Position numbers and translations under genes: made by a program. The notes under the pieces are model-generated. The model was given only the letters and a program-made list of their open reading frames with translations. It did not search any database and had not been told where the DNA came from. DNA of 64,000 nt from Candidatus Zhuqueibacterota bacterium (lineage in GTDB: Bacteria; Zhuqueibacterota; Zhuqueibacteria; Oceanimicrobiales; Oceanimicrobiaceae): assembly GCA_029261995.1 (NCBI GenBank), contig JAJDAF010000061.1, forward strand, positions 26,219 to 90,218, written 5' to 3'. Below, piece by piece: positions 27,323 through 35,740 of this stretch (the first letter of the stretch is position 1; every line of letters begins with the position of its first letter).

Positions 27323-27353
27323 CAAATGTAAGCAGCCACTTCTTAGAATGCAA
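27323..27353 (-). promoter_or_regulatory. Promoter of the PQQ-propeller operon
   Basis: On the minus strand: TTGCAT (27353-27348), 17-nt spacer, TACATTTG (27330-27323), about 45 nt before the ATG at 27278. The -10 element matches the TAnnTTTG pattern known from Bacteroidota and is the same as the one before the STAS gene at 30735. Confidence 0.5.
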
Positions 27354-27424
27354 CAAATTTGCAGAAAGGTTTGGAGGTGAAGGCCAAATTGGCTATTTTG
27401 CCCAGAACAACCCGAAAGGTGGCC

Positions 27425-29539
27425 ATGAAATCGTTAGACGTAATCTTCCGACCACGGTCTGTAGCTGTGGTTGGCGCCTCAACGCGTAAAGGCAGTCTGG
27501 GCCGGGAAATATTCGAAAAACTGCTTAAGACTGAGTTCAAGGGGCCCGTCTATCCAGTCAATCCCGGGGCATCTTACATACATTCGGTTAAGGCTTACCC
27601 AAGTATCTCGAAGATACCGGATGGCGTCGATCTAGCCGTGATCGTCGTGCCAAAAGAGACGGTGCTTGACGTCGTTAGAGAGTGCGCCGAAAGCGGGGTA
27701 AAGGGCCTGGTTGTGATCACGGCAGGCTTCAAAGAAACCGGTCCAGCAGGGGCGAGAGTGGAGCAGGAGATGGTCGCTATCGTCCGTGCTCACAACATGC
27801 GGATGATAGGACCTAACTGCATGGGTATCTACAACCTGGCGTCCGACATCCGGCTTGACGCCACGTTCGCACCCATCGTTCCGTCAGCCGGCAGCATTGT
27901 GGTGGCGTCGCAGAGCGGAGCGCTTGGGCAGACTGTCCTCGAGCACGCCAGCGATCTCAACCTCGGGGTTTCCATGTTCGTTTCGGTAGGCAACAAGGCT
28001 GATGTCTCAGGCAATGATCTGCTGGAATACTGGAAAGATGATGGCTCTGTCGGCGTGATTCTGATGTATCTCGAAAGTTTCGGCGAGCCGGAGAGATTTG
28101 TTCGTCTGGCAAAGGAGGTCAGCGCGCGCAAGCCGATCGTCGTCGTGAAGTCAGGGCGGACGTCATCCGGAGCGAGGGCGGCGACATCTCACACGGGTGC
28201 TCTCGCCGGCCTGGACGTGGCTTACGACGCCTTGTTTCGACAGTGTGGCATCATTCGCGCAGATACCATCAAGGAAATGTTCGACTACGCCATGGGGCTG
28301 GCAAACGTACCCTTGCCGTTGGGTAACCGCATCGCCATCGTGACCAATGCTGGTGGCCCCGGCATCATGGCTGCTGACGCTTGCGAGAGCTGTGGACTGG
28401 AAGTGACAGAGCTTTCCGAAAGCACAAAACAGGCTCTGCGCACAAAACTGGTTGCCGACGCGAGCGTTACCAACCCCGTCGATCTGCTGGCAGGTGCACA
28501 ACCTGAAGACTTTCAATTTGCCCTGGCCAAAGTGCTGCTCGATGACAATGTTGACGCCGCGATTGTTATCTTCGTTGCGCCTATCATCACAAACCCGACT
28601 CAGGTCGCGGTCAAGATTTCGGAGGCGGCTGAGGGTTTTGAAAAGCCGGTTCTTGGCTGTTTCATGGGTGTGAAGGGCGTGGCGCAGGGCATTCAGGAAC
28701 TTCATCGACAGCGAATTCCTGCGTTTCCTTTTCCTGAATCCGCGGCGAGAACGCTTGCGGCGATGGTCGATTATGGCAAATGGCGCAACCAAAAGATTGG
28801 CGTTATTGAACACTATTCTGTAGATAAGCCCACGGCTGTGCAAGTGGTGTCGGATGCTGTATCCGCGGACAGGCCTTATCTGTCAACCGAGGACGCGTTT
28901 CGGGTGCTGAATGCTTACGGGATTCCTACGGCGCCATTTCGTCTCTGCCGTTCATCGAACGAATTGGAGAGTGCTTGCGCGGACCTCAAGTTCCCGCTCG
29001 TCTTGAAAAGTGCCGCTGACAAGGTTATTCACAAATCTGAAATCGGGGGCGTGAAGCTTGGGTTGGAGGACCAAGAGGCTGTGTTCGAGGCACACGCTGA
29101 CATGGAGATGGCCCTCGAGAACCACGGCGTCGCACGTGAAGACCGGAAATATCTGGTGCAAGAAATGATCACCGGCGGCAAAGAAGTCATCATGGGACTG
29201 AATAGAATTGACCGGCTCGGCACACTTCTCGCATTTGGACTGGGCGGTGTCTACGTCGAAGTTCTGGGCGATGTCGCCTTTCGTCTCGCTCCTCTGACAG
29301 ATCAGGACGCGGAAGAGATGATTCAGGAGATTCGGGGATATCCCATCCTTGCTGGAATTCGGGGCGAAGCCGGGGTCGATTTGCATGTCTTGAGCGCAAC
29401 GCTCATGCGTTTGTCGCAACTGGCTCTGGATATTCCGCAGATTCGGGAACTGGACCTTAATCCGTTTCTCGCTTTCACCGACCCCGACCGATGCGTCGTT
29501 GTCGATGCTCGAATCAGGGTGGGCCAGGCGGGTGTGTAG
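27425..29539 (+). CDS. ADP-forming acyl-CoA (acetate-CoA) synthetase, fused alpha-beta
   Basis: 704 residues from ATG 27425, preceded by AAAGGTGG. The alpha part has a CoA-binding Rossmann domain ('FRPRSVAVVGASTRKGSLGREIFEKLL'), 'GPNCMGIYN', and the phosphohistidine loop 'TSHTGALAG'. The beta part from about residue 475 is an ATP-grasp domain ('PLVLKSAADKVIHKSEIGGVKLGL', 'VQEMITGGKEVIMGL'). The enzyme converts acyl-CoA + ADP + Pi to acid + ATP, usually for substrate-level phosphorylation. It is a monocistronic gene ending at a strong terminator. Acetate is the usual substrate, but other acids are possible. Confidence 0.92.
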   Translation: MKSLDVIFRPRSVAVVGASTRKGSLGREIFEKLLKTEFKGPVYPVNPGASYIHSVKAYPSISKIPDGVDLAVIVVPKETVLDVVRECAESGVKGLVVITAGFKETGPAGARVEQEMVAIVRAHNMRMIGPNCMGIYNLASDIRLDATFAPIVPSAGSIVVASQSGALGQTVLEHASDLNLGVSMFVSVGNKADVSGNDLLEYWKDDGSVGVILMYLESFGEPERFVRLAKEVSARKPIVVVKSGRTSSGARAATSHTGALAGLDVAYDALFRQCGIIRADTIKEMFDYAMGLANVPLPLGNRIAIVTNAGGPGIMAADACESCGLEVTELSESTKQALRTKLVADASVTNPVDLLAGAQPEDFQFALAKVLLDDNVDAAIVIFVAPIITNPTQVAVKISEAAEGFEKPVLGCFMGVKGVAQGIQELHRQRIPAFPFPESAARTLAAMVDYGKWRNQKIGVIEHYSVDKPTAVQVVSDAVSADRPYLSTEDAFRVLNAYGIPTAPFRLCRSSNELESACADLKFPLVLKSAADKVIHKSEIGGVKLGLEDQEAVFEAHADMEMALENHGVAREDRKYLVQEMITGGKEVIMGLNRIDRLGTLLAFGLGGVYVEVLGDVAFRLAPLTDQDAEEMIQEIRGYPILAGIRGEAGVDLHVLSATLMRLSQLALDIPQIRELDLNPFLAFTDPDRCVVVDARIRVGQAGV

Positions 29540-29566
29540 TTCCGGCTATGCAGAGCAAAAAAGAAA

Positions 29567-29599
29567 GGCCGGCGCCATCCGAAATCGATAGGGCCGGCC
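29567..29599. terminator. Bidirectional terminator between convergent genes
   Basis: Inverted repeat GGCCGGC (29567-29573) and GCCGGCC (29593-29599) with a 19-nt loop, between the stop codons of two converging genes. T-rich sequence follows on the plus strand (TTCATTTT), and a longer T run on the minus strand (complement of AAAAAAGAAA). Confidence 0.7.
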
Positions 29600-29620
29600 G
29601 TTCATTTTGGGATAGGTGCT

Positions 29621-30568
29621 CTATTTTCGTCGCTGATTGACAATGATTCGTTTTGACGTGATGCCTTTTTTCACCAGGTAAGACTTGATCGCTTGGGCTC
29701 TGCCCACGACTAACGCATAGTTGACCGAACGTTTGCTCCGTGTCGATTTGCCAAGCAAAACGATTTCCTCTCCTGGATTAGCCACCAGGAAGTCGTATAT
29801 CTTATCAAGATGCGGTAACGAAGAGTCGAGCAGTCTGGTGGTGCCGGGAACAAACTTTATGCCGCCACCCAGTGCAGGTTTCTGTCGTTTCCGGATAGGC
29901 TGAACTTGTTCTACCGGCAGCGCCTTCTTGGCCTCATGAAAACTATCATCCATTCTTGCATCAGCGTGCCTGATGCCGTCATTTTTGAAGTAGCGAACCA
30001 AGCCTACCATACCTTTGAAAAAACCGTCATTGCCGCCACCCGTGATCGCGTCGAGATCATCTTCCCCTGAAAAACTGTAATTGCCAACAGTGTTCAACGT
30101 CCACAGCTTGCTTGGGTTCAGTTGAAATCCCAGGCCAAGCTGCAATGCCTGCGCCCAGCCCCGGTAGTGGTTGCCATTAGGATCGAGGATGGCGGCGTCA
30201 TCCCCGTCCGTGGTTTCATAATGCAACGCTGACAAGCCCAGTGACAGAAATGGCTTGATCGGGCTGTTGGGCAGAACAAAGTAGTTGCCTACGATAGAGG
30301 TATTGTAGACTCTGGTATTGATGGCGTTGAGTCCGCTCGTCATCTTGCCGTAGGTGCTCGTGGTTGACAAATAGACTCTCGGGCTTAGCTGGTAGGTGAG
30401 CATCAAACCACCGGTCAATCCGGTGTTGGTTGTTTCGATGTCACCGGCCAGCTTCGATCCGCCCACAACGATGCCGGCGCCGAGCTTGGTTTTGTCGATT
30501 TGGGACAGCGAAGCGGTGGCGCTTGCAAGTAGGATGAGAGTTGTCCAGGTCCATCTTTTCATGTGCAT
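29621..30568 (-). CDS. OmpA-like outer-membrane protein
   Basis: 315 residues from the ATG at 30568, chosen because AAAGGAG lies 8 nt upstream; longer in-frame starts have none. Signal peptide 'RWTWTTLILLASATASLSQ'; residues 25-200 alternate as barrel strands ('TGLMLTYQLSPRVYLSTTSTYG', 'PFLSLGLSALHYET', 'LGLGFQLNPSKLWTLNTVGNYSF'). The C-terminal 75 residues are an OmpA domain (LLDSSLPHLDKIYDFLVANPGEEIVLLG ... GRAQAIKSYLVKKGI). The Asp that normally contacts diaminopimelate in 'GHTDSRG' is missing: the sequence reads 'GKSTRSKRS'. Peptidoglycan binding may be altered. Monocistronic, ends at the shared terminator. Confidence 0.8.
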   Translation of the reverse strand: MHMKRWTWTTLILLASATASLSQIDKTKLGAGIVVGGSKLAGDIETTNTGLTGGLMLTYQLSPRVYLSTTSTYGKMTSGLNAINTRVYNTSIVGNYFVLPNSPIKPFLSLGLSALHYETTDGDDAAILDPNGNHYRGWAQALQLGLGFQLNPSKLWTLNTVGNYSFSGEDDLDAITGGGNDGFFKGMVGLVRYFKNDGIRHADARMDDSFHEAKKALPVEQVQPIRKRQKPALGGGIKFVPGTTRLLDSSLPHLDKIYDFLVANPGEEIVLLGKSTRSKRSVNYALVVGRAQAIKSYLVKKGITSKRIIVNQRRK

Positions 30569-30653
30569 TTCTATACTCCTTTTCATGATGCATCTCAATC
30601 CATTATTGTTAAAATATCGTCCCCGAACCATCATTTGTGAAGGAAAAAAAAGA

Positions 30654-30682
30654 TTGACATACTAACAAAATAGTGTTACATT
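30654..30682 (+). promoter_or_regulatory. Promoter of STAS gene
   Basis: TTGACA (30654-30659), 17-nt spacer, TACATT (30677-30682) continuing as TACATTTG, about 50 nt before the ATG at 30735. Perfect -35 and spacing; the -10 follows the TAnnTTTG form. Confidence 0.6.
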
Positions 30683-30734
30683 TGCTTCAAATTTCAACAA
30701 ATACCAACTTGTGACTTCGAGAACCAGGAGGCAA

Positions 30735-31076
30735 ATGATGCAAATCAACGAAGAACGGCAGGGCGACGTTGCAATTCTGACCCTGAAAGGCAAGCTGATG
30801 GGAGGGCCTGAAACGCAAGCCGTACACGAGAAAGTCAAAGACCTCGCTGACAACAAGGTTCTGAAAGTCGTGATTGATCTTGCCAAAGTGAAGTGGATGA
30901 ATAGCTCGGGCTTAGGCGCTGTCATGGGATCGATGACCACACTTAAGAATGCCGGCGGTGAACTCAAACTAGCCAACGTCACGGAAAAAGTTAAGAGTCT
31001 GTTCATTATCACCAAGCTCATCACGCTGTTCGACACCCACGACAGTGTCGGAGACGCAGTTTCCAGCTTCAGTTAA
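30735..31076 (+). CDS. STAS-domain anti-sigma factor antagonist
   Basis: 113 residues from ATG 30735, with AGGAGG just upstream. It is a single STAS domain: 'AILTLKGKLMGGPETQAVHEKV' and the phosphorylation loop 'KVKWMNSSGLGAVMGSM', where one of the two serines is the expected phosphosite. Such proteins (SpoIIAA/RsbV type) bind and release an anti-sigma kinase by partner switching. It stands alone here under its own promoter; the kinase and phosphatases are encoded 29-33 kb downstream beside a second STAS gene, so the two antagonists may compete or read different signals. Confidence 0.9.
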   Translation: MMQINEERQGDVAILTLKGKLMGGPETQAVHEKVKDLADNKVLKVVIDLAKVKWMNSSGLGAVMGSMTTLKNAGGELKLANVTEKVKSLFIITKLITLFDTHDSVGDAVSSFS

Positions 31077-31129
31077 TTACCCACCAGAACTGCTCTGTTC
31101 TCACCAAAAGTATGCTCAAAGGAAAAGGG

Positions 31130-32803
31130 ATGACTTACATGCATAGATGCTACGTTACTATTCTATCATCGCTGTGTTGCATTTGCCTCGTGTCTTCCTC
31201 CGCGGTCTTTGCACAGAACAAAACCCTGACAAGAGACCTCGAGCCAGTTGTCGTGGTTGGGGCTGATTTGACTGCCCACGAGGGTGCACCTTTGGGCTCA
31301 TCGAATGAGCTTTTTTTATACGCCTATCGCAGTGACGGGAGCCGGTGGGAGCAGATCCCGTTTCAAATCGACGAGGTGGCTGATAGCAGTTATTTCACCA
31401 ACGACGACGGTTTGCTGGATGGGGACGATGAATTGGCTTTCATGGCGAAAGACGCCGGCGACCGCGCAGACGTCTCTTCGTGGATAGCTGACGAAGCATC
31501 GCGCAGCCATCCACGTGTTGAACTCGCCGTCAGCAACCCTCTCGCGGCCGGCGGTACGGGCTGGGTCTACCTATACAGATCGCAGGCGCTTTCAGTGGGA
31601 AACGAAGTGCCCGATTACGTTGCCTATGTGCCTCCCCCGGACGGCCAGCTTGGTCTCGACGCCGTGGATGCACTGTCCTACTCGATGGGACACGCCGACA
31701 ATGGTTTTCCTGTAGACCTAACGGTTGATTCAGGAGCTGGTGGCGTGGACTTGTTAGATCAGTTTAAGCTCCGGGGGACAATCAAAACCACTCTGGCGCC
31801 ATTCAACATCACTGAAACGCTGATTAAACTGCTCGCCAGCAAGAATGATAACATTCAGGTTAAAGACGGGCCTGTTCGTGTGATTCGGCAGATGAACGCC
31901 ACGGTGCAGATTCTGCCGGGACTGATTGAGCCGGATTTTACCGTACCACCCTTTATTTACTATCCGTACTCATTTGTCTTTGACATAGAAATTCCGAGTT
32001 TGGACGATTTGGATCCCAGCGCTGAGTTGCTCGACGGCCGCCTCTCCATCGACTTGAACGAAAACGCCGTGAATATGAAATTCGTGAGCGCCAACAATCC
32101 CGAGCCGGGATTCACGGTAGATGGCTCCCTCGATACGCACGATACGGCGATCGACAACGTTTTACCCGACAATAATTGGTCCTTCATCGGCGGTCCGCAG
32201 GGGACAATCGTGCATCTCTTTCCGCTCCAGACTTCGGTTGGCGGCACGCGCAACCTCTACTACAAAGACAAGAGCGACGAGGCGGACAACCAGGACACCG
32301 GCGACAAACTGTCCTACGGGGACACGGGCGTGAGTATCTCTGACGGTATTATTCCTCCGGTATTGTTTAGCTACAGGGGCTATTTTCTAGAGGGTGGATT
32401 CGACAGTAGCATCGGTGCGCAAATCGCCGAATTCGAGCGTGAGAAACTCAGTGTAGCCTCTGAAAGCCAGACCTTCAGCGGTCCGTCTTCCGTAGATGGC
32501 GGCAGTCAACTTCCAGAGAGCTTCGGACTGGCACAGAACTTTCCGAATCCATTCAATCCCAGCACCGAGATTCACTACCAGATTGGCCGTGAAGGCGCAG
32601 GGAGTCAAGTAACGCTTATTCTATACAATCTGCTTGGCCAGGCAGTGCGGACGCTGGTCGATGAAATCGCGACTCCAGGTCAATTCTCTGTGGTCTGGGA
32701 CGGCCGTAACGATAGCGGCGCGACCGTGCCAACCGGCGTCTACATCTATCGTCTTACCAGCGACAGTTTTAAGGCGTCAAGGAAACTCGTTCTCGTCAAA
32801 TAG
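31130..32803 (+). CDS. Secreted protein with C-terminal T9SS-type sorting domain, paralogue 1
   Basis: About 557 residues from ATG 31130 (AAAGGAAAAGGG upstream; ATG 31139 is also possible). Signal peptide near residues 5-30 (ILSSLCCICLVSSSAVFAQ). The N-terminal domain has 'WEQIPFQIDEVAD', 'LLDGDDELAFMAKDAGDRAD' and 'WVYLYRS', which I do not recognise as a named family. A mid region includes 'KFVSANNPEPGFTVDGS' and 'NLYYKD'. The last 85 residues are a sorting/FlgD-like beta domain ('NFPNPFNPSTEIHYQI', 'LYNLLGQAVRTLVDE', 'VVWDGRNDSGATVPTGVYIYRL', 'SRKLVLVK'). It is probably exported and surface attached. A paralogue follows directly. Confidence 0.75.
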   Translation: MTYMHRCYVTILSSLCCICLVSSSAVFAQNKTLTRDLEPVVVVGADLTAHEGAPLGSSNELFLYAYRSDGSRWEQIPFQIDEVADSSYFTNDDGLLDGDDELAFMAKDAGDRADVSSWIADEASRSHPRVELAVSNPLAAGGTGWVYLYRSQALSVGNEVPDYVAYVPPPDGQLGLDAVDALSYSMGHADNGFPVDLTVDSGAGGVDLLDQFKLRGTIKTTLAPFNITETLIKLLASKNDNIQVKDGPVRVIRQMNATVQILPGLIEPDFTVPPFIYYPYSFVFDIEIPSLDDLDPSAELLDGRLSIDLNENAVNMKFVSANNPEPGFTVDGSLDTHDTAIDNVLPDNNWSFIGGPQGTIVHLFPLQTSVGGTRNLYYKDKSDEADNQDTGDKLSYGDTGVSISDGIIPPVLFSYRGYFLEGGFDSSIGAQIAEFEREKLSVASESQTFSGPSSVDGGSQLPESFGLAQNFPNPFNPSTEIHYQIGREGAGSQVTLILYNLLGQAVRTLVDEIATPGQFSVVWDGRNDSGATVPTGVYIYRLTSDSFKASRKLVLVK

Positions 32804-32942
32804 AAATTATGAAGGGAGCTTTCTGGAGGGGAGGCTCCCGCCTTATCTCAGATCCAATCAGGCCCTGGCACACAACATTTGAACAGCATGCGGCAGCAGC
32901 GGCCATCATCTGTGAAAATGCAACGGATAGGAGGGAGAAATC

Positions 32943-34865
32943 ATGGGGCCAGTCAGTCTGCGGCGACCTGTCGCATTTTGTGCCATTCTGCTTTACCACT
33001 TTTTTGTCCACACACCTGAATCAGGTGCCCAGCTAACTGACCGCGGGTTCGAGCCCGTTGTCGTTACCGGCTCTGAATTCCCGGACTTTGCCAATGCTGA
33101 TATTTCGCACAATGGCGGAGATTTGTTTCTGTTTGCTTTCAGGGGCGGAACCTGGATGCAGATTCCGTTTCAGTTCGATGAACGTGACGGAAGTGGTAAC
33201 TACTTCGGGTCCGAAACAGAGGCATTGCTGGACGGCAATGACGAATTGGTCTTCATGACGAAAGACGCCGGCGATCGCAACGACAATTCCTGGATCGATG
33301 ACCTGACCTCTCAGAACTGGGTACGCTACGAAATCACCGTCAACGATGACGTCAACCAGACGGCATCCTACGTCTATTTGTATCGTTCCACATCTCTGGG
33401 CCTCGACGCGCAACTTACGGACTACGTGACCTACTTGCCGCCGACCAGTGGAAACAAGGCGGAAGACGGGATTAAGACGCCATTCTACGAACTCGCGCAC
33501 GGGGTAAATGGTCTGGCAATGGACCTGAAAATCACCGGTGCAGGCGGTGGCAGCAACCAAGACATCCTTGACCGGGTGAAAATGCGTGCCAAAGCCCGGC
33601 TGCTGATCACCGTGGACGTGAATGAGAACAATCTGATTTTCGGTAGCTCCGACAAGGTCGATGTCAAGGATGGCCTGGTACGTGTCATTCGCAAGATGGA
33701 CGCTACACTCAAGAAGAGTATTCGATTTTTCCCTGACCTCAACGCCAACTTTGTCACGCCTCCGGCATTTTACTACCCATTTTCAAGTGAGGTGAGACTG
33801 GAGGTACCTTCTGTTTCGGACGCCACGATTCTATCGGGACGCCTGTCCATGGATTTTAACTCGACTGCGTCAGGGATGAAATTTGTAAGTGCTAACAATC
33901 CCGCGCCCGGATTTGCCATCGATGGCTCAAATGATCTACCTGAAAAAGCCATCAATCCGCTTCTCCCGAATGGAAATTGGATGTACCGTAGCGGCCCGCA
34001 GGGGACTGTGGTTAACTTTTTCCCACTTGAAGTGAATGTCGGCGGCTCGCGCGAACTTTATTACAAGGACAACGCTTCAAATGATGGCGGCGACACTGGC
34101 GACAAGAAATCTTATGGCGACGTCGGCGTTAGCATTGCCAACACCATCAACACACCATTCCAGATGGGCTACACCACGGTCTATCTCCCAAAGGATGAGT
34201 CACCGGACATCGGTAGCAAGCTGGCGCAGTTTCGCCAATCGCCGCTCAGGATTGAAACAGCACCTCAGGACTTCGGAACGGTGCCTGTTGAGCTGGTCGC
34301 ATTCACCGCCGCTGTGGATGGTAGAGACATCAGGCTGGCGTGGCAAACCGCAACCGAGACAAACAATTTTGGCTTCGAAGTCCAGAGCCGGAGTGGGCAG
34401 ACGGACTGGCTCAAGATTGGCTTTGTGGCCGGACAGGGTACGACAACAGAGCCCAAATCATACGATTTCCTGGACCGCAACCTGGCGCCAGGTTCTTACG
34501 ATTACCGATTGCGACAGATTGACACAGATGGTTCATTCGAGTATTCACCAATCGTCGCAGCAACGGTTGGTGCGCCAGAGAGTTTTGTTCTGCACCAGAA
34601 CTACCCGAATCCTTTCAATCCGGAAACGACCATCCAGTTTGAAGTGCCGGGCCGGGACAATGAAACACCGACGGCTTTGGATGTCTACAACATACTTGGT
34701 GGACATGTTCGGACTCTGCTGAACGAAGTCCGACCGGCCGGGACTCATTCCGTGGTTTGGGACGGGCGCAATGAGTCGGGGCGCAGGCTTGCGACCGGAT
34801 TGTACATCTACAGGTTACGCTCCGGTTCGTTTGTCTCAACCCGGAAGATGCTGCTGGTGAACTGA
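32943..34865 (+). CDS. Secreted protein with C-terminal T9SS-type sorting domain, paralogue 2
   Basis: 640 residues; ATG 32943 follows GGAGGGAGA. Signal-like N-terminus (RPVAFCAILLYHFFVHT). It shares domain order and motifs with the preceding gene: 'WMQIPFQFDERDGSGN', 'LLDGNDELVFMTKDAGDRND', 'KFVSANNPAPGFAIDGS' and 'ELYYKD'. It adds a fibronectin-like segment at about 440-530 ('VELVAFTAAVDGRDIRLAWQTATETNNFGFEVQSR', 'YDYRLRQIDTDGSFEYSPI') before the sorting domain ('NYPNPFNPETTIQFEV', 'VYNILGGHVRTLLNE', 'TGLYIYRL', 'STRKMLLVN'). A tandem duplication followed by divergence is likely. The surface function is unknown. Confidence 0.75.
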   Translation: MGPVSLRRPVAFCAILLYHFFVHTPESGAQLTDRGFEPVVVTGSEFPDFANADISHNGGDLFLFAFRGGTWMQIPFQFDERDGSGNYFGSETEALLDGNDELVFMTKDAGDRNDNSWIDDLTSQNWVRYEITVNDDVNQTASYVYLYRSTSLGLDAQLTDYVTYLPPTSGNKAEDGIKTPFYELAHGVNGLAMDLKITGAGGGSNQDILDRVKMRAKARLLITVDVNENNLIFGSSDKVDVKDGLVRVIRKMDATLKKSIRFFPDLNANFVTPPAFYYPFSSEVRLEVPSVSDATILSGRLSMDFNSTASGMKFVSANNPAPGFAIDGSNDLPEKAINPLLPNGNWMYRSGPQGTVVNFFPLEVNVGGSRELYYKDNASNDGGDTGDKKSYGDVGVSIANTINTPFQMGYTTVYLPKDESPDIGSKLAQFRQSPLRIETAPQDFGTVPVELVAFTAAVDGRDIRLAWQTATETNNFGFEVQSRSGQTDWLKIGFVAGQGTTTEPKSYDFLDRNLAPGSYDYRLRQIDTDGSFEYSPIVAATVGAPESFVLHQNYPNPFNPETTIQFEVPGRDNETPTALDVYNILGGHVRTLLNEVRPAGTHSVVWDGRNESGRRLATGLYIYRLRSGSFVSTRKMLLVN

Positions 34866-34908
34866 GTATCTCTTCCAGTCAGAAGAGAAAGACAATTCTT
34901 GGTTAAGC

Positions 34909-34941
34909 AGAAGCCGTGGTCCCGAACTGCGGCTTCTTTTT
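34909..34941 (+). terminator. Rho-independent terminator
   Basis: AGAAGCCG (34909-34916) pairs with CGGCTTCT (34930-34937) around a 13-nt loop and runs into TTTTT. It ends the transcript of the secreted-paralogue pair and also shows that radC starts downstream, at 34953. Confidence 0.85.
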
Positions 34942-34952
34942 GTGAGGTGACG

Positions 34953-35642
34953 ATGGCGCGTTATACTCCAAAAATTCCCGACTGGCCTGAAGATGAACGA
35001 CCCCGGGAGAGGCTCATAAAGTTCGGGGCTCAGGCGCTATCCGATGCCGAGATCCTGGCGATCCTGCTTCGGGTCGGCAGTCATGACACTACAGCGATAG
35101 ACCTTGCCCGGAAGATCATTCATGATTTCAACGGCTTTCGGGGCCTGGACAGCCGCTCAGTGCCGGAGCTTTGTGAAATCAACGGCATCGGGCCGGCGAA
35201 AGCGGCTCAGATTAAGGCCGCGATCGAGCTAGGCAAAAGGCTGTTTTTGGAGGAACCCCGGGTCCGCGACAAAGTGGAGTCCAGCGATGATGTGCAACGC
35301 CTCGTCAGCCCGCATATGCGCGATTTGGGCCGCGAGGTTTTCCGGGTCTTGCTGTTGACCAGTCGGAATACCATTATCGCCGATAAGGTGCTATTTGAAG
35401 GCAGTCTCACGGAGAGCCTGGTTAGCCCTCGAGAGCTGGTCAAGGAAGCACTGAATCAGGCGGCGGCGTCTGTTGTCTTGGTGCACAATCATCCTTCCGG
35501 GATTCCCAGCCCGAGCGACGAAGATAAGCGGGTTACCAAACGAATCAAGGTCGCCTGCGAGGTCGTCGGCATCAACGTTCTTGACCATATCATCGTTGGC
35601 CAAAAAGGTTACTTTAGCTTCGCCGATTCGGGTTTGATGTAG
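34953..35642 (+). CDS. radC: RadC family JAB-domain protein
   Basis: 229 residues from ATG 34953 (GAGG upstream; the terminator at 34909-34941 rules out earlier starts). The N-terminal helix-hairpin-helix-like part reads 'RPRERLIKFGAQALSDAEILAILLRVG' and 'LCEINGIGPAKAAQIKAAIELGKRL'. The C-terminal JAB/MPN metalloprotease-like domain has the JAMM motif 'VHNHPSGIPSPSDED' (His178, His180, Asp nearby). RadC proteins are common in genomes; a direct role in DNA repair is not established despite the name. The next gene downstream is mutL. Confidence 0.93.
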   Translation: MARYTPKIPDWPEDERPRERLIKFGAQALSDAEILAILLRVGSHDTTAIDLARKIIHDFNGFRGLDSRSVPELCEINGIGPAKAAQIKAAIELGKRLFLEEPRVRDKVESSDDVQRLVSPHMRDLGREVFRVLLLTSRNTIIADKVLFEGSLTESLVSPRELVKEALNQAAASVVLVHNHPSGIPSPSDEDKRVTKRIKVACEVVGINVLDHIIVGQKGYFSFADSGLM

Positions 35643-35740
35643 ATCTCGCAATATTGAGTAGCAACTCTTGTCTTCTTTTACTATGTTAGTCCCGCAACGA
35701 AAATGCCATCGCTGAACACGACACGGTCCAAAATGACAAT

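Noticed and set aside
33046..33056. tRNA-like B-box sequence GGTTCGAGCCC
   Set aside because: It lies in frame inside the second secreted paralogue, and no A box, acceptor stem or cloverleaf can be built around it.
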